64,000 nt of DNA from Phyllobacterium sp. YR531 (GTDB taxonomy: Bacteria; Pseudomonadota; Alphaproteobacteria; Rhizobiales; Rhizobiaceae): the NCBI RefSeq assembly GCF_000282595.1, contig NZ_AKIZ01000037.1, positions 62,001-126,000 on the forward strand, in the 5' to 3' direction. Position 1 is the first letter of the stretch, and each line of letters begins with the position of its first letter. The notes beneath the pieces were generated by a model. That model searched no databases. It was not told the DNA's origin and saw nothing but the letters and a program-made list of their open reading frames with translations. Positions 35,034-43,801 of the stretch are shown here, one piece after another. Position numbers and translations under genes: made by a program.

Positions 35034-36263
35034 ATGAAGATAAAGACTCATATTCTTGCGCCTTTGATGCTCACGCTTTTCCTTGCTGGATGCCAGGGAG
35101 GAACGGTCAGCGATCTCGTTCCCAATGGCGAACACACGCAACTATCGTCCAAGGTCGTGCAGAGCATGAAGACCAAGGGCATGGCCGTCACGTCACCCAT
35201 CATGTTCCGTATATTCAAGGAAGAGAACGTCCTTGAAGTTTGGAAACGCAAGGATAATGGCCGCTACGACGTCGTCACCAGCTACCAGATCTGCAAATGG
35301 TCAGGCAAGCTAGGCCCGAAATTCATCGAAGGTGATCGTCAGGCGCCGGAGGGCTATTATGCCGTCCGTCCGGCACAGATGAACCCGAAATCCAGCTATT
35401 ATCTTTCATTTAACACCGGCTTCCCAAATGCGCTTGACCGCGCACTCGGACGTACCGGCGCGAACCTCATGGTTCACGGCGCCTGCTCCTCGTCCGGCTG
35501 TTATTCAATGACAGATGGTCAGGTCGCTGAAATTTACGCTTTTGCCCGTGAAGCCTTCAAGGGCGGTCAGGAATCGATCCAGCTTCAGGCTTACCCGTTC
35601 CGCATGACAGCAGCCAATATGGCGCGTTACAAGGACGATCCCAATTACGCTTTCTGGAAAAACCTGAAGGAAGGCTACGATCATTTCGAAATTACCAAGG
35701 TGCCGCCGAAGGTCGATGTCTGCGAGAAGAAATATGTCTTCAACCACACGTCTGATCCGAACGCGCCTATCGCAGCCACCGCCACCTGCCCGCCATCGGA
35801 TCAGCCGGAATCGCTGAAGATGGCCTATCAGTCCTACCAGACCAATTATGAGACCGCTTTCTCATCCATGGTCGGCAAGGGCAAGATTCAGGCACCAGCC
35901 CGTTCCATCCAGGGTCTGACTGAAGCCAAGATCATTGCCGAATGGAGTCAGCGCCGCGCCCGTGGTGAACGCGTCACGCAGGAACCGCCATCAATGTCGC
36001 CGCAAGATGCAGGCGCTGCCGGCAAGCCGCAGGTCATGGTTCGCCTTGCATCTGCCGTAGCTGCCGACAAGGCAAAAGAAGAGCGTGAAGCTTCCAAACG
36101 TTCACGCATGCACACGCCAGCCGTCGCCGCCGCTGCTGCTCCACAGCAGACCCCGGCACCGGCACCGATGACCACAGCTGCAATCGCCGCTCCGCAAGCG
36201 CCTGCCGCCGCTGAAGCGCCAGCACCCGCCAAGAAAGCCTGGTGGAAGATCGTCGGTAATTAG
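35034..36263 (+). CDS. L,D-transpeptidase family lipoprotein (YkuD/YafK-like)
   Basis: A 409-residue exported protein. The signal peptide ends in the lipobox LAGC with lipidated Cys20. A YkuD-type domain spans about 50-240 with the catalytic HGACSSSGC (148-156), Cys156 being the nucleophile. The VRPAQMNPKSSYYLSFNTGFPN stretch resembles YafK-like members, some of which detach lipoprotein from peptidoglycan rather than cross-link it. The last 60 residues are an Ala/Pro-rich, probably disordered tail. TusA follows 8 bases later. Confidence 0.85.
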   Translation: MKIKTHILAPLMLTLFLAGCQGGTVSDLVPNGEHTQLSSKVVQSMKTKGMAVTSPIMFRIFKEENVLEVWKRKDNGRYDVVTSYQICKWSGKLGPKFIEGDRQAPEGYYAVRPAQMNPKSSYYLSFNTGFPNALDRALGRTGANLMVHGACSSSGCYSMTDGQVAEIYAFAREAFKGGQESIQLQAYPFRMTAANMARYKDDPNYAFWKNLKEGYDHFEITKVPPKVDVCEKKYVFNHTSDPNAPIAATATCPPSDQPESLKMAYQSYQTNYETAFSSMVGKGKIQAPARSIQGLTEAKIIAEWSQRRARGERVTQEPPSMSPQDAGAAGKPQVMVRLASAVAADKAKEEREASKRSRMHTPAVAAAAAPQQTPAPAPMTTAAIAAPQAPAAAEAPAPAKKAWWKIVGN

Positions 36264-36271
36264 AACTGGTC

Positions 36272-36496
36272 ATGGAAGCTGAAGTCTACGACCTTCGCGG
36301 CCTGAATTGCCCGCTTCCCGTGCTCAAGACCCGCAAGAAACTTGCACTGGCCACCGCCGGTACACGATTGTGGGTGGAAACCACTGACCCATTGGCTGTG
36401 ATCGACATGCCCAATTTCTGCGTGACGGACGGCCATCGCCTGATTGAAACAATCAGCGTCGAAGGCGGCCACCGCTTTCATATCGAGCGCGGTTGA
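36272..36496 (+). CDS. TusA-like sulfurtransferase
   Basis: A 74-residue sulfur-carrier protein. DLRGLNCPLPVLKTRKKL (7-24) has the family CPxP with the persulfide Cys13. Small TusA-like proteins pass sulfur to tRNA thiolation, molybdenum cofactor or other routes; which one cannot be said. No TusBCD-type partner is nearby. It is 8 bases after the L,D-transpeptidase gene, and a long palindrome follows. Confidence 0.92.
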   Translation: MEAEVYDLRGLNCPLPVLKTRKKLALATAGTRLWVETTDPLAVIDMPNFCVTDGHRLIETISVEGGHRFHIERG

Positions 36497-36552
36497 GACT
36501 TCTATTTAAAGTCGCGACCAGCGCTCCACGCGCCAACTTCGCCTTTTTTCAC

Positions 36553-36617
36553 AAACACTCACTTCTCCGTCATCCTCGGGTCAAGAGCCCGAGGATGACG
36601 GAGAAGTGGTTGTGTTT
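36553..36617. repeat. REP-like palindrome between convergent genes
   Basis: Perfect 20-base arms (36561-36580 and 36588-36607, containing TCCGTCATCCTCGGG and its complement) around a 7-base loop, with an outer AAACAC/GTGTTT pair (36553-36558, 36612-36617). No T-run follows on either strand. The CATCCTCGGG core is a frequent palindrome type in Rhizobiales genomes. It separates tusA from the convergent cobW-like gene. Confidence 0.8.
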
Positions 36618-36667
36618 ACTTCCAGCATGTGAACCGTCGAGGCCCGCGCGCTTGCCCCGAAACAGAG

Positions 36668-37831
36668 CTAAACCCGTTTCACGCCCGGTATGGCCAGCGG
36701 ATTGTCAAACAGCGCGGCTCTGTCCGGCATATCGATCTGCGGCCGGTTCAGGAAAGCGTTGAAAAGTTGCTTCACGTAGCTTTCCGGCAAATCCTTTACG
36801 ATCATCACCAGCCTCGTCTCCCTCACGCCCTCCGGCCAGGCCGGGAGCCGCACGGGCGGATGAAATATCTGCTGCACGCCATGAATGACCAGCGGGCGCT
36901 CGGGATCATCCTCGAGTTGCACGATACCCTTCATGCGCAGCAGTTTTTCACCATGGGCCGAACGCAGGAGATCGATGAACATGTCAAAGCTGGACAGTGA
37001 AACCGGCGCATCATGTGTCAGTGAAAATGACCTTATCGATGCGTCATGCCGGTTCACATCATGATGGTGGTGGTCGTGATCATGGCCGCCATGGTCATGA
37101 TGATGGTGGTGCCCATGGTGATGATGCTCAAGATCGTGGCGTTCATGCTCGCGATCCCGCCATGCTTCGCTTTTCAGCCAGCGCTGCACATCAACCGTCT
37201 TGGTTTCAGGATTATAGACCCCACATTCGAACAGCGCCGCATAGCCCGTGCGCTCATCACCGACATCGATAATATCAGCGCCGGGATTGAGTGCTTCCAA
37301 ACGCTCGCGCAGCAGATCAGCCTGCCCAACGGACTGGCGCAGGTCGGTCTTTGTGATAACGATCCGGTCAGCAACCGCCGCCTGTTTCACTGCCTCTTCA
37401 TGCGCGTCGAGTGTCGCCATGCCATTGACTGCATCAACGGTGGTGATAACGCCATCGACGCGAAATGCCTGAAGCAGCACAGGATGACCCATGATCGCGT
37501 GCAGCACAGGCGCAGGATCGGCAAGACCGGTTGTCTCAATGATCACCCGCTTCAGGCGCTGCAACTGGCCAGTCTGCAAACGATCAATCAGATCAGCAAG
37601 CGTATCCACCAGTTCGCCGCGCACTGTGCAACACAGGCATCCATCTGAGAGCTCGATAATGCCTTCGCTTGCTTTCTCGACCAGCAGATGATCAATGCCC
37701 ACATCGCCAAATTCGTTGATGATCACCGCAGTGTCCGTCAACGCCGGATCTTTGAGCAGGCGGTTGAGCAAAGTCGTCTTGCCGGAGCCTAAAAAGCCCG
37801 TCAGCACCGAAACCGGAATGGGAGATGCCAT
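36668..37831 (-). CDS. CobW/COG0523 family GTP-binding metallochaperone
   Basis: A 387-residue G3E-family GTPase. Walker A GFLGSGKTT is at 12-20, the metal-binding CLCC motif (in SDGCLCCTVRGEL) at 65-68, and the guanine-specificity region ITKTD near 158-162. A linker at about 230-265 is packed with His and Asp (HHHHGHHHHHDHGGHDHDHH type), and the CobW C-terminal domain follows. Members deliver zinc or cobalt; the His stretch favours zinc handling or storage. It overlaps the D,D-carboxypeptidase gene by one base on the same strand. Confidence 0.92.
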   Translation of the reverse strand: MASPIPVSVLTGFLGSGKTTLLNRLLKDPALTDTAVIINEFGDVGIDHLLVEKASEGIIELSDGCLCCTVRGELVDTLADLIDRLQTGQLQRLKRVIIETTGLADPAPVLHAIMGHPVLLQAFRVDGVITTVDAVNGMATLDAHEEAVKQAAVADRIVITKTDLRQSVGQADLLRERLEALNPGADIIDVGDERTGYAALFECGVYNPETKTVDVQRWLKSEAWRDREHERHDLEHHHHGHHHHHDHGGHDHDHHHHDVNRHDASIRSFSLTHDAPVSLSSFDMFIDLLRSAHGEKLLRMKGIVQLEDDPERPLVIHGVQQIFHPPVRLPAWPEGVRETRLVMIVKDLPESYVKQLFNAFLNRPQIDMPDRAALFDNPLAIPGVKRV

Positions 37832-38952
37832 CAGTTGATCGCTTTCGCAGCGCCACTTGCATCGCTCAGCGACGAGCGATCAGGACGCGGAGTGGGGATG
37901 GGCAGGCGATTGAGCTCCATGCCAAGCGAATTGAGCTTCGATGGGAGCAGCGCGACCTTCTCGGCAACAGGTTCCCGGTCCATGCGGTTCATATAGGGCG
38001 AACCGGCGACGATATGGCCCTCAAGGTCTTTGCCGTCCCACGTATCTGAACCCGAGGTTTTGGCACAGACTTCCGGACGCATGTTCACGGCGACGTCGAG
38101 TTGCGGCGAGCCATCGGATTTAAGATTATCGATAGTGGTGCCATTGCCCCGCGTCTCAAAACCCTTGGCCAAAAGTTCTGCTGCTCTGGTAGCACGTGTG
38201 GATAGTTTCAACTCTCCAAGCACGACCGTAACCACGGTCCGGCCATTACGGGTTGCCGATCCGATCAGATTATAGCCGGACGGGCAGACAAAACCGGTCT
38301 TCATCCCATCTGCGCCGGGGAAACGACCGATCAAAGCGTTGAGGTTGGGCTGAACCTTCTTGCCACCATAATCGATGGCTTCAATGTCAAAAAAGTGTGC
38401 GAACTGCGGGAATTCACGGCGCAATTGCAGAGTCAGAACCGCCATATCGCGCGCAGTCGTGTAATGATCATCCGAGTGCAGGCCATTCGGATTGACGAAA
38501 TGCGAACTGTTCATGCCGATGCGTCTGGCTTCCTCGTTCATCAGTACCGCAAACTTGTCTGAAGAGCCTCCCAGCGTCTCACCGACGGCCATGGCGACAT
38601 CATTGGCAGATTTGACCATCATGATCTTCAGCGCATCGCTGAGTGTGAGTTCCGATCCGGTTTTATAACCCATCTTGCTGGGTGGCTGCTTGGCAGAAAG
38701 CGCCGTGATGCGAACAGGCGTATCAAGCGTTACCTGCTTTGACTCCAGCATGCGGAACGCTACATAAACGGTCATAAGCTTGGTCAGGGACGCGGGATAC
38801 CACCGCTGGAACGCATCTTTCTGTGAAAGAATCTCACCGGTTCCTGCATCCAGCGTAATATTCGCATCGGCAAGAGCGGTCGATCCAAAGCCGAGCGTTA
38901 CGATGGTTGACATCGCGCTGCCGACTAGAAAAAGTGCTACAGTTTTCCGCAT
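37831..38952 (-). CDS. D-alanyl-D-alanine carboxypeptidase (low-mass PBP)
   Basis: A 373-residue serine peptidase that trims peptidoglycan stem peptides. The start MRKTVALFLVGS opens a signal peptide cleaved near ALADA; the frame to 39051 was rejected. The three active-site motifs are present: SLTK (55-58, Ser55), SAND (near 114-117) and KTG in GMKTGFVCPSG. It ends by one shared base with cobW. Pairing with a metallochaperone is noted as a finding. Confidence 0.92.
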   Translation of the reverse strand: MRKTVALFLVGSAMSTIVTLGFGSTALADANITLDAGTGEILSQKDAFQRWYPASLTKLMTVYVAFRMLESKQVTLDTPVRITALSAKQPPSKMGYKTGSELTLSDALKIMMVKSANDVAMAVGETLGGSSDKFAVLMNEEARRIGMNSSHFVNPNGLHSDDHYTTARDMAVLTLQLRREFPQFAHFFDIEAIDYGGKKVQPNLNALIGRFPGADGMKTGFVCPSGYNLIGSATRNGRTVVTVVLGELKLSTRATRAAELLAKGFETRGNGTTIDNLKSDGSPQLDVAVNMRPEVCAKTSGSDTWDGKDLEGHIVAGSPYMNRMDREPVAEKVALLPSKLNSLGMELNRLPIPTPRPDRSSLSDASGAAKAIN

Positions 38953-39104
38953 TCCTGAAATCCAGCCTGTCTGTATAAACTTGGGAAGGTGAAAGGCATT
39001 AAGCCGCGCTTCACGTGGAGCGGCAATGGCCTTATCTATCTTATGTGGCATCCAAAAGGCAAAGTGCCTTTCTTGCCACAGGTAAATTGGAGTTGATGTA
39101 AAAA

Positions 39105-40274
39105 ATGCCCTTGCTCAATCGCGCTATCGAAATGCAGGACGAAGTTTCGCAATGGCGTCGCCATTTGCACCAAAATCCTGAACTGATGTTCGATGTGCAC
39201 CAGACCGCAAAGTTCGTCGAAGACAAATTGCGCAGTTTCGGTTGCGACGAGATTGTTACGGGCATTGGCCAGACCGGCGTCGTTGGCATTATTCGCGGGC
39301 GTCACGGCGAGGGTCCGACAATTGGCCTGCGCTCCGATATGGATGCCCTGCCTCTGACGGAAATTACCGGCAAGCCCTGGGCCTCGACCAATACCGGCAA
39401 GATGCATGCCTGCGGTCATGATGGCCATATCTCCATGCTGCTGGGTGCTGCGCAATATCTCGCTGAAACCCGGAATTTCAAAGGCTCGGTTGCGGTCATT
39501 TTCCAACCTGCCGAAGAAGGTGGCGGTGGCGGGCGCGAAATGGTCAAAGACGGCATGATGGAGCGTTTCTCCATTTCCGAAGTCTACGGCCTGCACAATA
39601 TTCCGGGGCTGCCGGTCGGCGAATTTGCCATCCGCAAGGGTCCGATCATGGCCGCGACTGATGAATTCACCATCACCGTGGAAGGGCGTGGCGGTCACGC
39701 CGCACAGCCCCACACAACCATTGATCCTGTGGTGATTGGCGCGCAACTGGTGAATGCACTGCAGACAATCGTCTCGCGCGGTACTGATCCTCTTGATTCC
39801 GTTGTTATCTCAGTGACAAAGTTTCATGCGGGTGATGCGCATAATATCATCCCGCAAAAGGCTGAACTGGCCGGAACAGTGCGCACCCTGCGAAAGGAAA
39901 TGCGCGATTTCGTCCAAAAGCGCCTGACTGAAATTGTCGAGGGAGTAGCGACTGCCTTGGGTGCAAGCGCGGTCATCGATTATGCGCGCAATTATCCCGT
40001 TACGTTCAACCATGATCGGGAGACGGATTTCGCCGCTGACGTCGCGCGCAAGGTTGCCGGAAACGGCGCAGTGAACGAAGAAGTTGCACCTATGATGGCG
40101 GGCGAGGATTTTTCCTACATGCTTGAAGCCCGTCCCGGCGCATTCATCTTCATGGGCAATGGCAAAAGCGCCTCGCTACACAATCCCGCTTATGATTTCA
40201 ACGATGACGCAATCCCGCATGGCATCAGCTATTGGGTGAATATTGCTGAAAGCGCACTTCCGCCCTCCAGTTGA
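39105..40274 (+). CDS. M20 family amidohydrolase (hippurate/aminoacylase type)
   Basis: A 389-residue cytosolic metallopeptidase-like enzyme that removes acyl groups from amino acids. MHACGHDGHISMLLGAA (about 103-119) and FQPAEEGGGGGREMV (about 132-146) contribute metal ligands and the catalytic glutamate; a dimerisation lid domain lies between 185 and 300, and GEDFSYMLEARPG near the C-terminus. The exact substrate is not defined. It is divergent from the D,D-carboxypeptidase gene. Confidence 0.92.
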   Translation: MPLLNRAIEMQDEVSQWRRHLHQNPELMFDVHQTAKFVEDKLRSFGCDEIVTGIGQTGVVGIIRGRHGEGPTIGLRSDMDALPLTEITGKPWASTNTGKMHACGHDGHISMLLGAAQYLAETRNFKGSVAVIFQPAEEGGGGGREMVKDGMMERFSISEVYGLHNIPGLPVGEFAIRKGPIMAATDEFTITVEGRGGHAAQPHTTIDPVVIGAQLVNALQTIVSRGTDPLDSVVISVTKFHAGDAHNIIPQKAELAGTVRTLRKEMRDFVQKRLTEIVEGVATALGASAVIDYARNYPVTFNHDRETDFAADVARKVAGNGAVNEEVAPMMAGEDFSYMLEARPGAFIFMGNGKSASLHNPAYDFNDDAIPHGISYWVNIAESALPPSS

Positions 40275-40399
40275 TTGCTTTTCAATGAAATTCTACCAAA
40301 GTTGAGACTTGGCGGCGGCACTGAAAAACGTTAAGTCTCGGCGCATCGCGGTTAACCGCGATACGTCTGGTCTTGGAGTTCTGCTCGAAGGCTCGATAT

Positions 40400-40476
40400 G
40401 GTCCCGTAGCTCAGTAGGATAGAGCGACAGATTCCTAATCTGTAGGCCACTGGTTCGAATCCAGTCGGGATCACCA
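40400..40476 (+). tRNA. tRNA-Arg(CCT)
   Basis: A 77-base cloverleaf with encoded CCA. Acceptor GGTCCCG pairs with CGGGATC (one G-T wobble). The anticodon stem ACAGA/TCTGT encloses TTCCTAA with anticodon CCT; the T loop is GGTTCGAATCC. Confidence 0.95.
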
Positions 40477-40505
40477 CTCACTCAGTCATTGCGCATTCGG
40501 TGCAT

Positions 40506-41600
40506 TCACGCAGGCTGTTGCTGCGTCGTGCAGTGAATGCCGCCACCACCCGCTGCAATCGCATCGATATCAAGTTGCACCACTTCGCGATCAGGCAAGG
40601 CATCCCTCAGTGCATCACGGCAATATTGATCAGCTTTCTTGTCCCCGAATTCGGGCACGATAACAGCGCCGTTGCACAGATAGAAATTGATATAGCCTGC
40701 CGCAAACTCGTTGTTCTCAAATTGCGGGCGAATGCTTTCGGGGCCTGGGATGACGATAACTTCCAGCTTGTTTCCGGCCCCATCAGTTGCCGTCTTGAGG
40801 ATTTCGAGATGACGTTTGGTAACCGCATGGTCATAGGATGAGGGATCATTATCCAGTCCGGCCACAACAACGCCCGGTCTGATAAACCGCGCATAGAAAT
40901 CCGTATGCCCGTCGGTAATATCCTTACCGGCAATACCCGGCAGCCAGATGATTTTCTTCAACCCCAGAAGGCGGCCAAGCTCTGCCTCGCATTGTTCCTT
41001 GCTGACGCCCGGATTGCGGTTCTTGTTCAGCACGCAGCTTTCCGTAATGATGGCTGTGCCCTTACCGTCAACCTCGATACCGCCGCCTTCAAGCACAAGC
41101 TTGGTTCTCAGCACCTCTATTGTCGATTTTTCTGCAACAAATTCTGCGACTTCCGCGTCCGCATCATGCGCCTGCTTGTTGCCCCAGCCATTGAAATTGA
41201 AATCGACCGCCGCCAATTTACCTGCTTGGCTTTTGACGAAGACAGGCCCTGTGTCGCGCATCCACAAATCATCTATATCCCGCACGAACAATGTAACATC
41301 GCCGCCACACAAGCTTTCAGCGATCTCGTGATCCTCTTCACGAACCAACATGTTCACCGGCTCATGCGCGGCGATGGCTTTTGCGATTTGGGCAAGATTA
41401 TTTTGCGCCCCACGCTGCAGCTTCTTGCCCCAAACCTCCTGACTTGGGCCAAATGCCATCCAGGTTGCGGTGTGGGGATCGCCTTCATCGGGCATGGTCC
41501 AGACATTTTCTGAAGCGGCAGCCATCGACGTTCCTTTCCCGACTGTACCGGCCAGAACAGCACCGGAAGCCAATTTCAAAATATTGCGGCGCGTTGTCAT
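40506..41600 (-). CDS. agmatine deiminase family protein with Tat signal
   Basis: A 364-residue enzyme of the peptidyl-arginine/agmatine deiminase group, which splits guanidino groups to ureido groups plus ammonia. The N-terminus TRRNILKLASGAVLAG is a twin-arginine signal, so the protein should act in the periplasm. The body has the TWMAFGP start, the LEGGGIEVDGKGT block, GHTDFYARFIRPG, and the catalytic cysteine in GGGIHCTTQQQPA at the very end. Arg-tRNA nearby is coincidence. It is followed by a LysR gene on the same strand, 22 bases away. Confidence 0.9.
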   Translation of the reverse strand: MTTRRNILKLASGAVLAGTVGKGTSMAAASENVWTMPDEGDPHTATWMAFGPSQEVWGKKLQRGAQNNLAQIAKAIAAHEPVNMLVREEDHEIAESLCGGDVTLFVRDIDDLWMRDTGPVFVKSQAGKLAAVDFNFNGWGNKQAHDADAEVAEFVAEKSTIEVLRTKLVLEGGGIEVDGKGTAIITESCVLNKNRNPGVSKEQCEAELGRLLGLKKIIWLPGIAGKDITDGHTDFYARFIRPGVVVAGLDNDPSSYDHAVTKRHLEILKTATDGAGNKLEVIVIPGPESIRPQFENNEFAAGYINFYLCNGAVIVPEFGDKKADQYCRDALRDALPDREVVQLDIDAIAAGGGGIHCTTQQQPA

Positions 41601-41623
41601 GCCATCCTCGATGCCTTGTTTGG

Positions 41624-42493
41624 TTAAGTTGCGATTGTCGCTGGCCGGAAGGCCTCGCGGATGACCGCTACCATCCCGTCTATTGCAGCACTCTTTCTGA
41701 GTGGATTCCTCTTCAAGACCACATTGGAAGAATCGATCAGCGGAAAACCATCAACTTCTGTCAACGCCCTGCATCCGGCAGGAATATTGCTTGATGCAAG
41801 AGGTGCTATCGCAAGCCCGGAAACTACGGCGATCTTGAGGCCACCACTTGTATCGCAGCTATAGGCAACGCGATAATTGACCCTCGATGTTTCTAGAGAG
41901 CCAATGGCAAACTTCTTGCACCAGCTTGAACTCTCATAAATGGCGATGGGCACGACATCATTTTCATGGACACAATGGGTGTCCGAGGTAACCCAGACCG
42001 TCGGGTCCACGAAGAGCACCTCTCCAACCGGCGGTTGCTGTTGGTCAAATATGACAGCAAGGTCCAGTTCGTCCGCCTCCAGCGCCGCAATCTGTGCTGA
42101 GGAATAACCACACTTGACCGTCACCTCGACGTTAGGGTGTTGGTTGGCAAAGGCGGCCAGTGCACGCGGCAAGACCGTATAGCCATACTCTTCCGGTATG
42201 CCGATCCGCACGGGACCACCCAGCGGCTTTGCGCGGATAGACGCCGCCGTCTCATCCAGCAGACTGATGATCCTGTTGGCGCTTGTGAGAAGCGCCCGGC
42301 CCTGACTGGTCAGCATCACGCCTCGCGAACCCCGCTCAAACAGGCTTTCGCCCAGAATATCCTCAAGACGCTTTACCTGCATGCTGACTGCAGACTGGGT
42401 GCGACCCACCTGCTCTGCCGCGCGCGTAACATTGCCGTGTTGCGCAACCGCAGCAAAAACCCGAAGCAGTTCACTATCCAAGGGAAGCTTCAC
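41624..42493 (-). CDS. LysR family transcriptional regulator
   Basis: A 289-residue regulator with an N-terminal helix-turn-helix (about 17-40, NVTRAAEQVGRTQSAVSMQVKRLE) and an effector domain from about 90. It is divergent from the SDR gene with 145 bases between, so it probably controls that gene. The minus-strand gene after it encodes the agmatine deiminase. Confidence 0.9.
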   Translation of the reverse strand: MKLPLDSELLRVFAAVAQHGNVTRAAEQVGRTQSAVSMQVKRLEDILGESLFERGSRGVMLTSQGRALLTSANRIISLLDETAASIRAKPLGGPVRIGIPEEYGYTVLPRALAAFANQHPNVEVTVKCGYSSAQIAALEADELDLAVIFDQQQPPVGEVLFVDPTVWVTSDTHCVHENDVVPIAIYESSSWCKKFAIGSLETSRVNYRVAYSCDTSGGLKIAVVSGLAIAPLASSNIPAGCRALTEVDGFPLIDSSNVVLKRNPLRKSAAIDGMVAVIREAFRPATIAT

Positions 42494-42638
42494 CGGATCT
42501 CTTTCAATAAGAATTGCAAATGACTGGGATACTCATCATTCGTGGTACAAATGTCAAATGTGCAGAATATATAATTGGATGTGTCATGGTTGCGACCCTA
42601 TGATCCTCTAAAGGCCACTCAACCCGAAGGAGAATTCC

Positions 42639-43442
42639 ATGGACTTGAAACTGGCAGGCAAGACTGCGCTTGTGACCGGCTCGACTGCGGGTATCGGCTT
42701 GGCAATTGCCGAGAGGCTGGCAGCCGAGGATGCGCATGTAACCATTGTCGGCAGATCTCAGGCGAAGCTTGAAGAGGCACTAGAAAAAGTACGCGGGGCA
42801 GCTTCCCCAACAACAAAGTCTCATGTGCGCGCGGTTCTTGCAGATGCTGCATCTGCGGAAGGTGCAAAGATTCTTGGCGAGCAGGTGCCGGCGGTCGACA
42901 TTCTGGTAAACAATCTCGGCATCTACGAATCCAAGCCCTTCACCGAGATTACAGACGAGGACTGGAGGAAGTTTTTCGAAGTCAACGTCCTGAGCGGGGC
43001 CCGCCTTGCCCGGCAATACTTTCCGGGAATGCTTGCAAGGAACTGGGGCCGCATCATTTTCATCGCAAGCGAGTCGGGCCTGCTGATCCCTACCGACATG
43101 ATCCATTATGGGATGACCAAGACTGCCCAACTCTCGATTTCCCGTGGCCTCGCGGGTCTGACCAAAGGCACTGGAGTCACTGTGAACTCCGTACTACCGG
43201 GGCCGACACGGTCTGAGGGTATTGTGGATTTCCTGAAAAGCGTTGTCAGCGACCCCACCTTGCCAGCCGATGAGATGGAGGCTGAATTCTTCCGCAACGA
43301 CCGTCCCTTGTCACTGTTGCAACGCATGATAGAACCCGAAGAGATCGCCAGCATGGTCGCCTACGTTGCCAGCCCCTTGTCGGCTGCAACCAATGGTGCC
43401 GCGCTTCGCGTCGAAGGCGGAATAACGCCAACGATCGCCTGA
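42639..43442 (+). CDS. SDR family oxidoreductase
   Basis: A 267-residue classical short-chain dehydrogenase/reductase. The cofactor loop TGSTAGIG is at 13-20, NNLG at 91-94 (usually NNAG), catalytic S144 with Y157 and K161 in YGMTK. The C-terminal insert (about 200-235) is longer than average and may shape the substrate site. GAAGGAG precedes the ATG. The substrate is unknown. Confidence 0.9.
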   Translation: MDLKLAGKTALVTGSTAGIGLAIAERLAAEDAHVTIVGRSQAKLEEALEKVRGAASPTTKSHVRAVLADAASAEGAKILGEQVPAVDILVNNLGIYESKPFTEITDEDWRKFFEVNVLSGARLARQYFPGMLARNWGRIIFIASESGLLIPTDMIHYGMTKTAQLSISRGLAGLTKGTGVTVNSVLPGPTRSEGIVDFLKSVVSDPTLPADEMEAEFFRNDRPLSLLQRMIEPEEIASMVAYVASPLSAATNGAALRVEGGITPTIA

Positions 43443-43539
43443 TAATCAGCAATAAGAATTTTGCATGACAGGCATAATTTCTATTTGTTTGTCAAATATC
43501 GCAAACACGCTGACATGATATATTCCGTAGGAGGATACC

Positions 43540-43800
43540 ATGTCAGATCTGCAAACGGTTATAACCGGCTGGCTCGTTCTTCGTCAGCAACGGCAAGCTC
43601 TTCTTGATGTTCTTGGCAAAGCCGATGACCGTCTCCTGAGGGACGCAGGACTGACCCGGGAGGAAGCAATGCGGCTTGTCAAACAAAGTGCAATGGCTTG
43701 GGTCATCGGGCATCGCACCGCCGCACCTTCATCACGCCAGCAAAACGATTTGGCAAGCGTTGATGTTGAGGGGCGTTCTAATTTTTGTAGTGGATATTGA
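43540..43800 (+). CDS. DUF1127-like protein, long form
   Basis: An 86-residue protein whose middle (LGKADDRLLRDAGLTREEAMRL, about 27-48) follows the DUF1127 pattern L-x-D-x-G-x-x-R. It lacks the Arg-rich first helix of the short protein at 30.3 kb and has an extra tail of about 35 residues. An excellent ribosome site (TAGGAGG) precedes the ATG. No CCUCC hairpins follow; its stop lies one base from the convergent GGDEF gene. Confidence 0.75.
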   Translation: MSDLQTVITGWLVLRQQRQALLDVLGKADDRLLRDAGLTREEAMRLVKQSAMAWVIGHRTAAPSSRQQNDLASVDVEGRSNFCSGY

Positions 43801-43801
43801 G

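Noticed and set aside
40293-40481. 62-codon minus-strand frame over tRNA-Arg(CCT)
   Set aside because: Its WIRTSGLQIR...LYPTELR peptide is the well-known false translation of the antisense strand of a tRNA gene.
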